A stretch of DNA of 7,311 nucleotides from assembly GCA_004524515.1 (NCBI GenBank), contig SDNV01000135.1:1-7311 (forward strand). Direction: 5' to 3'. The stretch is from Promethearchaeota archaeon (lineage in GTDB: Archaea > Asgardarchaeota > Lokiarchaeia > Sigynarchaeales > SOKP01). Below, one piece after another: positions 5,351 through 7,311 of the stretch. The notes under the pieces were generated by a model, which saw nothing but the letters and a program-made list of their open reading frames with translations, was not told the origin of the DNA and did not search any database. Positions within the stretch are counted from its first letter, which is position 1; each line of letters starts with the position of its first letter. Position numbers and translations under genes: made by a program.

Positions 5351-5402
5351 AGAGAATTATTTCATGAGGAATCTCAAATACCTCATTGGATTCTCTTTTT
5401 TT
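5351..5402 (+). terminator. Nested hairpin and T-tract, + strand orientation
   Basis: The outer arms AGAGAAT (5351-5357) and ATTCTCT (5390-5396) enclose the inner arms ATGAGG (5364-5369) and CCTCAT (5381-5386), with an 11-base loop. Seven T (5396-5402), C and four more T follow on the + strand. A competing stem can form between GAGGAATC (5366-5373) and GATTCTC (5389-5395). The - strand lacks a T-tract after the structure, so it does not look like the terminator of the DMT transporter gene, which ends at 5409. It implies + strand transcription from the spacer to its left. Confidence 0.4.
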
Positions 5403-5408
5403 CTTTTA

Positions 5409-6323
5409 TCAAATATTTTTTTTCTCCACGTTTTTAGAATTCAACTGATCATTCTTTATAACCGTTATTAAAATCGCAATAAAAATTAATCCACATCCGA
5501 TCCAAGCTTGCAAAGATAAAATCTCATTTCCTATTAAATAACTAGCAAATAAAACAGCAAAAACAGGCTCTAATGTGAAAATTATGGCTGTTTGAGATGG
5601 TCCCTGATATTGTTGACCCCAATTCTGAAATAAAAATGTAAGAGTAGTGGCAATAAATCCCATATAAAAGATTATCAGCCAAAATTCAATCCTAGCATTC
5701 GCTAAATCATAAGTTTCTTTCAACATTAAAGAACTAACTAAACATAATATTGATAACGTTGCTAATTGCATGATTGAATACAGGTATACATCCACCAATT
5801 GCACATACTTATCATTAAAAATTATAAAAAGTGCACAAAAAACGGCACAAATTAAAACTAATAAGTCACCAATAAGGACCCCTTCATTTCCTTCAAGTAA
5901 TAAGAAAGCCATCCCTATTATTGATAAAATAACTGCGAGCCACATCCTCAAATTTAGTTCTTTTTTTTTTAAAAGCATCCATGCTAAAAAAGGAACCATT
6001 ATGGTACTTAATCCGGTAATAAAACCTGCCTTTCCAGCGGAGGTAGTTTGTAATCCTATAGTTTGAAAGGTTATCGCAAAATAATAAATTAAACCACTAA
6101 TCATGCCCATCCATACAATTTTTTTATTTAATTTTTTTAAGCGGATAAAAATTGGGGCAAATCCGATTAATGCGATAATATATCTTAAACTGAGATATAA
6201 AAAAATCGGCACCTCTTTGGTAACTGTCTTAGTAATAATAAAGGTTGAACCCCATAAGACTGATGTAAATATTAAAAGAAATATAGCTAGGATTTTTTTC
6301 TCTGAGTGCGTAGATGAGACCAT
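5409..6323 (-). CDS. EamA/DMT-family membrane transporter
   Basis: A 304-residue integral membrane protein with two EamA repeats, about residues 12-143 and 152-289. The usual ten helices can be placed at about 11-31, 39-60, 70-88, 98-118, 127-144, 150-169, 178-200, 213-233, 245-264 and 272-290. Family hallmarks are VLWGSTF in helix 1 (22-28), Arg47 in helix 2, the GLQTTSAGKAGFI loop into helix 4 (90-102), and FTLEPVFAVLFA in helix 9 (249-260). The Lys-rich loop 118-121 and the Lys-rich tail are expected to be cytosolic. Members export or import amino acids, nucleotides, sugars or drug-like metabolites; the sequence does not show which. ATG (6321-6323) has no Shine-Dalgarno site but is preceded by T7, so it may be leaderless. 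The gene is alone and divergent from the SRPBCC gene. Confidence 0.93.
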   Translation of the reverse strand: MVSSTHSEKKILAIFLLIFTSVLWGSTFIITKTVTKEVPIFLYLSLRYIIALIGFAPIFIRLKKLNKKIVWMGMISGLIYYFAITFQTIGLQTTSAGKAGFITGLSTIMVPFLAWMLLKKKELNLRMWLAVILSIIGMAFLLLEGNEGVLIGDLLVLICAVFCALFIIFNDKYVQLVDVYLYSIMQLATLSILCLVSSLMLKETYDLANARIEFWLIIFYMGFIATTLTFLFQNWGQQYQGPSQTAIIFTLEPVFAVLFASYLIGNEILSLQAWIGCGLIFIAILITVIKNDQLNSKNVEKKNI

Positions 6324-6342
6324 AAAAAAACGAAATATTTTT

Positions 6343-6352
6343 AGTTTAATTT
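6343..6352 (-). promoter_or_regulatory. Possible TATA box of the transporter gene
   Basis: On the - strand AAATTAAACT lies 20-29 bases before the ATG. It could direct a leaderless mRNA, in keeping with the absent ribosome site. It is weak and called by eye. Confidence 0.2.
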
Positions 6353-6433
6353 GGGAAAATTTTCATTTTATTCTAATTTTCTCATTTTTCCAGAATCATA
6401 ATTAGTTATTAGCAAAAAGTGAAAAATAATACT

Positions 6434-6461
6434 CCCTAATGCTATATAGATTAGGGTTTTT
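6434..6461 (+). terminator. Terminator-like hairpin in a divergent spacer
   Basis: CCCTAAT (6434-6440) and ATTAGGG (6450-6456) pair perfectly around a 9-base loop, which contains the small palindrome CTATATAG. Five T follow directly on the + strand. It has the form of an intrinsic terminator, but no + strand gene ends here, so it may instead be an operator between the two divergent genes or the end of a short antisense RNA to the transporter 5' region. Confidence 0.38.
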
Positions 6462-6658
6462 AATTTTAGAATTGACTAAATCAAGAAATTAACCTAAAAA
6501 CGGGGTATTATATCTTAAATCTCTATAATTTGTGGTTTCTTAGAAAAATTAAAAATCAGACAATAAAAATTTAATTTTTTGAGAATAAATTTTTTTATAG
6601 ATCTAAAAACTATTATTTATTAAAAAGTAAATAAAAGAGATTCAATAAAGTTGATTTT

Positions 6659-7096
6659 ATGCCAGAAATAGAAACGATTTTAGAAATTGATGCCCCGCCA
6701 GATGTTATTTTTAATGTTTTAAATGATTTTAATCGGGCACAGATTTGGAACATAGTTATAACAGACGCCAAGGAAATTGAACCAGGAAAAAAATATTTCT
6801 TTAACACGAATGTAGGAGAAATGACTACTACGAGAACAGAAACTATAGAAAATAAAAAAATTGCTATGCTTCAAGAGGGAAGTCCTATACAAGAAATGGC
6901 GTACATTTTAGAACCTAAAGGAGATAAAACAGAAGCAAAAATATGGGGAGTATTTGAATTGGAGGAACAGCGAAGTATTATGCAAATGGCAGGTGAATTA
7001 CTGCTTAAAAGTTTAAAGGTTTACGTGAATTATCTTATGGCGGGAGGCAAACCTGACGAATATAAGAAATCATTTAATAAAATAAAAAATGCTTAA
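6659..7096 (+). CDS. SRPBCC/START-fold ligand-binding protein
   Basis: A 145-residue protein with the helix-grip pattern of the SRPBCC (Bet v 1/START/polyketide cyclase) superfamily. The first strand and helix show the usual opening: EIDAPPDVIFNVLNDF at 9-24, then a Trp (Trp30) in the segment that follows, where the family has its WxxW-like position. Alternating strands span about 45-105 (including EMTTTRTETI and AKIWGVFELE), and a long C-terminal helix runs from about 106 to 128, followed by a Lys-rich tail. Members bind hydrophobic ligands such as lipids, polyketides or quinones, or act as cyclases; none of these can be chosen here. It is soluble, with no signal peptide. ATG at 6659 has only a weak GTTGAT four bases upstream. 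Two T8 tracts follow the stop. It is convergent with the CBS-domain gene. Confidence 0.85.
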   Translation: MPEIETILEIDAPPDVIFNVLNDFNRAQIWNIVITDAKEIEPGKKYFFNTNVGEMTTTRTETIENKKIAMLQEGSPIQEMAYILEPKGDKTEAKIWGVFELEEQRSIMQMAGELLLKSLKVYVNYLMAGGKPDEYKKSFNKIKNA

Positions 7097-7099
7097 TCA

Positions 7100-7117
7100 T
7101 TTTTTTTAATTTTTTTT
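7100..7117 (+). terminator. Double T-tract after the SRPBCC gene
   Basis: Two runs of eight T separated by AA begin four bases after the TAA of the SRPBCC gene. No stem precedes them. Oligo-U tracts of this length are known to end archaeal transcription. The arrangement matches the tract at 26-40. Confidence 0.5.
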
Positions 7118-7138
7118 ATCTATTGAATAATATTAGCG

Positions 7139-7311
7139 TTATGATAGTTTCAATAAATCCGCATCAGCAATAATCCCAATATAAATTCCATGTTCTTTTA
7201 CAAGTACAGCCGGATAATTTGCTAATAGATTAGATATATCTTTAACATCCCAATCCTTCTCTATTTCTGGAAACGGTAATTCGCTAATTACTTCGACTTG
7301 TGCATTAATCA
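7139..7311 (-). CDS. CBS-domain protein, C-terminal part only
   Basis: The - strand is open from the right edge to TAA (7139-7141), giving 56 complete codons; the start lies beyond the window. The visible part is the second half of a CBS-domain pair. It has PFPEI, then DWDVKDISNLL, the strand YPAVLVKEHG, and the closing IGIIADADLLKLS, a form of the G-I-I-T/A-x-x-D-L-L signature that ends CBS motifs. CBS pairs (Bateman modules) bind adenosine nucleotides such as AMP, ATP or SAM and regulate an attached enzyme or channel. The protein stops four residues after the signature Leu-Leu, so the CBS module is C-terminal, as in CBS-linked cysteine or cystathionine synthase-like enzymes and in stand-alone CBS proteins. 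Which applies cannot be told from this part. It converges on the SRPBCC gene, 42 bases between the stops, with no U-tract on its own strand. Confidence 0.83.
   Translation of the reverse strand, partial: INAQVEVISELPFPEIEKDWDVKDISNLLANYPAVLVKEHGIYIGIIADADLLKLS

Larger units (their letters stand above)
5172..5402 (+). ncRNA. Candidate structured small RNA or leader
   Basis: The proposed unit begins downstream of a TATA-like ATTTAAATTT box at 5141-5150 and ends at a hairpin with a T7 tract. It contains the stem TACTCCT/AGGAGTA (5208-5214/5234-5240, plus a possible G-U pair outside), with a 19-base loop that holds GGGG. The terminal stem can pair in two ways (see the terminator entry). I see no match to RNase P, SRP RNA, tRNA or a C/D-box guide. 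The evidence is structural only; there is no expression or conservation data. Confidence 0.25.
5008..5408. other. Gene-free spacer with structured + strand elements
   Basis: No convincing protein-coding frame is present. The left part (5008-5160) is AT-rich and must hold the promoter of the PHP/DUF3604 gene, though no single TATA box stands out. The right part has a 12-bp palindrome (5172-5183), a perfect 7-bp inverted repeat (5208-5214/5234-5240) and a nested hairpin followed by T7 (5351-5402). Together with an ATTTAAATTT box at 5141-5150, this could form a + strand non-coding transcript of about 220-240 bases. Confidence 0.5.
6324..6658. other. Divergent spacer between transporter and SRPBCC genes
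   Basis: This AT-rich stretch has starts on both sides and so should hold both promoters. It contains GAAAATTTTC (6355-6364, a 10-bp palindrome) and a strong hairpin followed by T5 (6434-6461). For the SRPBCC gene no TATA box is clear; TTTTTTTATAG near 6590-6600 is the nearest candidate. I see no credible gene inside. Confidence 0.5.

Noticed and set aside
5770..6066. Open + strand frame of 98 residues opposite the transporter
   Set aside because: Antisense shadow of transmembrane codons; no ribosome site and no domain pattern.
6103..6405. Open + strand frame of 100 residues opposite the transporter 5' end
   Set aside because: Antisense shadow that runs into an AT-rich spacer; Phe/Ile-rich composition comes from the complementary strand.
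6613..6807. Open - strand frame of 64 residues opposite the SRPBCC gene
   Set aside because: Antisense shadow; the + strand protein has a recognisable fold pattern.

Overview
The window looks like chromosomal DNA from an Asgard archaeon, probably Lokiarchaeia-like. The strongest clue is a tandem pair of short Ras/Rab/Arf-like GTPases with the tryptophan-aspartate-phenylalanine-glycine-glycine-glutamate-glutamate switch II signature typical of Asgard small GTPases. Supporting clues are very AT-rich spacers, TATA-like boxes about 30 nt ahead of starts, T-tract terminators and a mix of weak Shine-Dalgarno sites and apparently leaderless starts. The assignment to phylum is inference; no marker gene such as rRNA is present.

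Layout from left to right. At the left edge a double T-tract may end a + strand gene lying outside the window. Positions 235-399 (- strand) hold a 54-residue CxxC/CxxC zinc-ribbon protein with its own promoter. Positions 714-827 (- strand) hold a doubtful 37-residue acidic ORF. A class I SAM-dependent methyltransferase (1047-1604, +) converges on the two GTPase paralogues (1641-2174 and 2290-2838, both -), which are about 70% identical. Next is a 644-residue PHP/DUF3604-like metal-dependent hydrolase (3073-5007, -). A 401-base gene-free spacer follows, with two strong dyads and a + strand terminator-like structure that may mark an unannotated small RNA. A ten-helix EamA/DMT transporter (5409-6323, -) is divergent from an SRPBCC/START-fold protein (6659-7096, +); the spacer between them has another terminator-like hairpin. 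The right edge holds the C-terminal end of a CBS-domain protein (7139-7311, -), cut by the window.

Most genes appear to be single transcription units with spacers of 100-400 bases. The only co-directional set that could share transcripts is PHP/DUF3604, GTPase B and GTPase A, but the spacers of 234 and 115 bases favour separate promoters. No pathway clearly links the neighbours. The best points for follow-up are the duplicated GTPases with altered G3 and G4 motifs, the missed zinc-ribbon gene and the structured spacer at about 5160-5402. I see no mobile element, CRISPR array, tRNA or rRNA.
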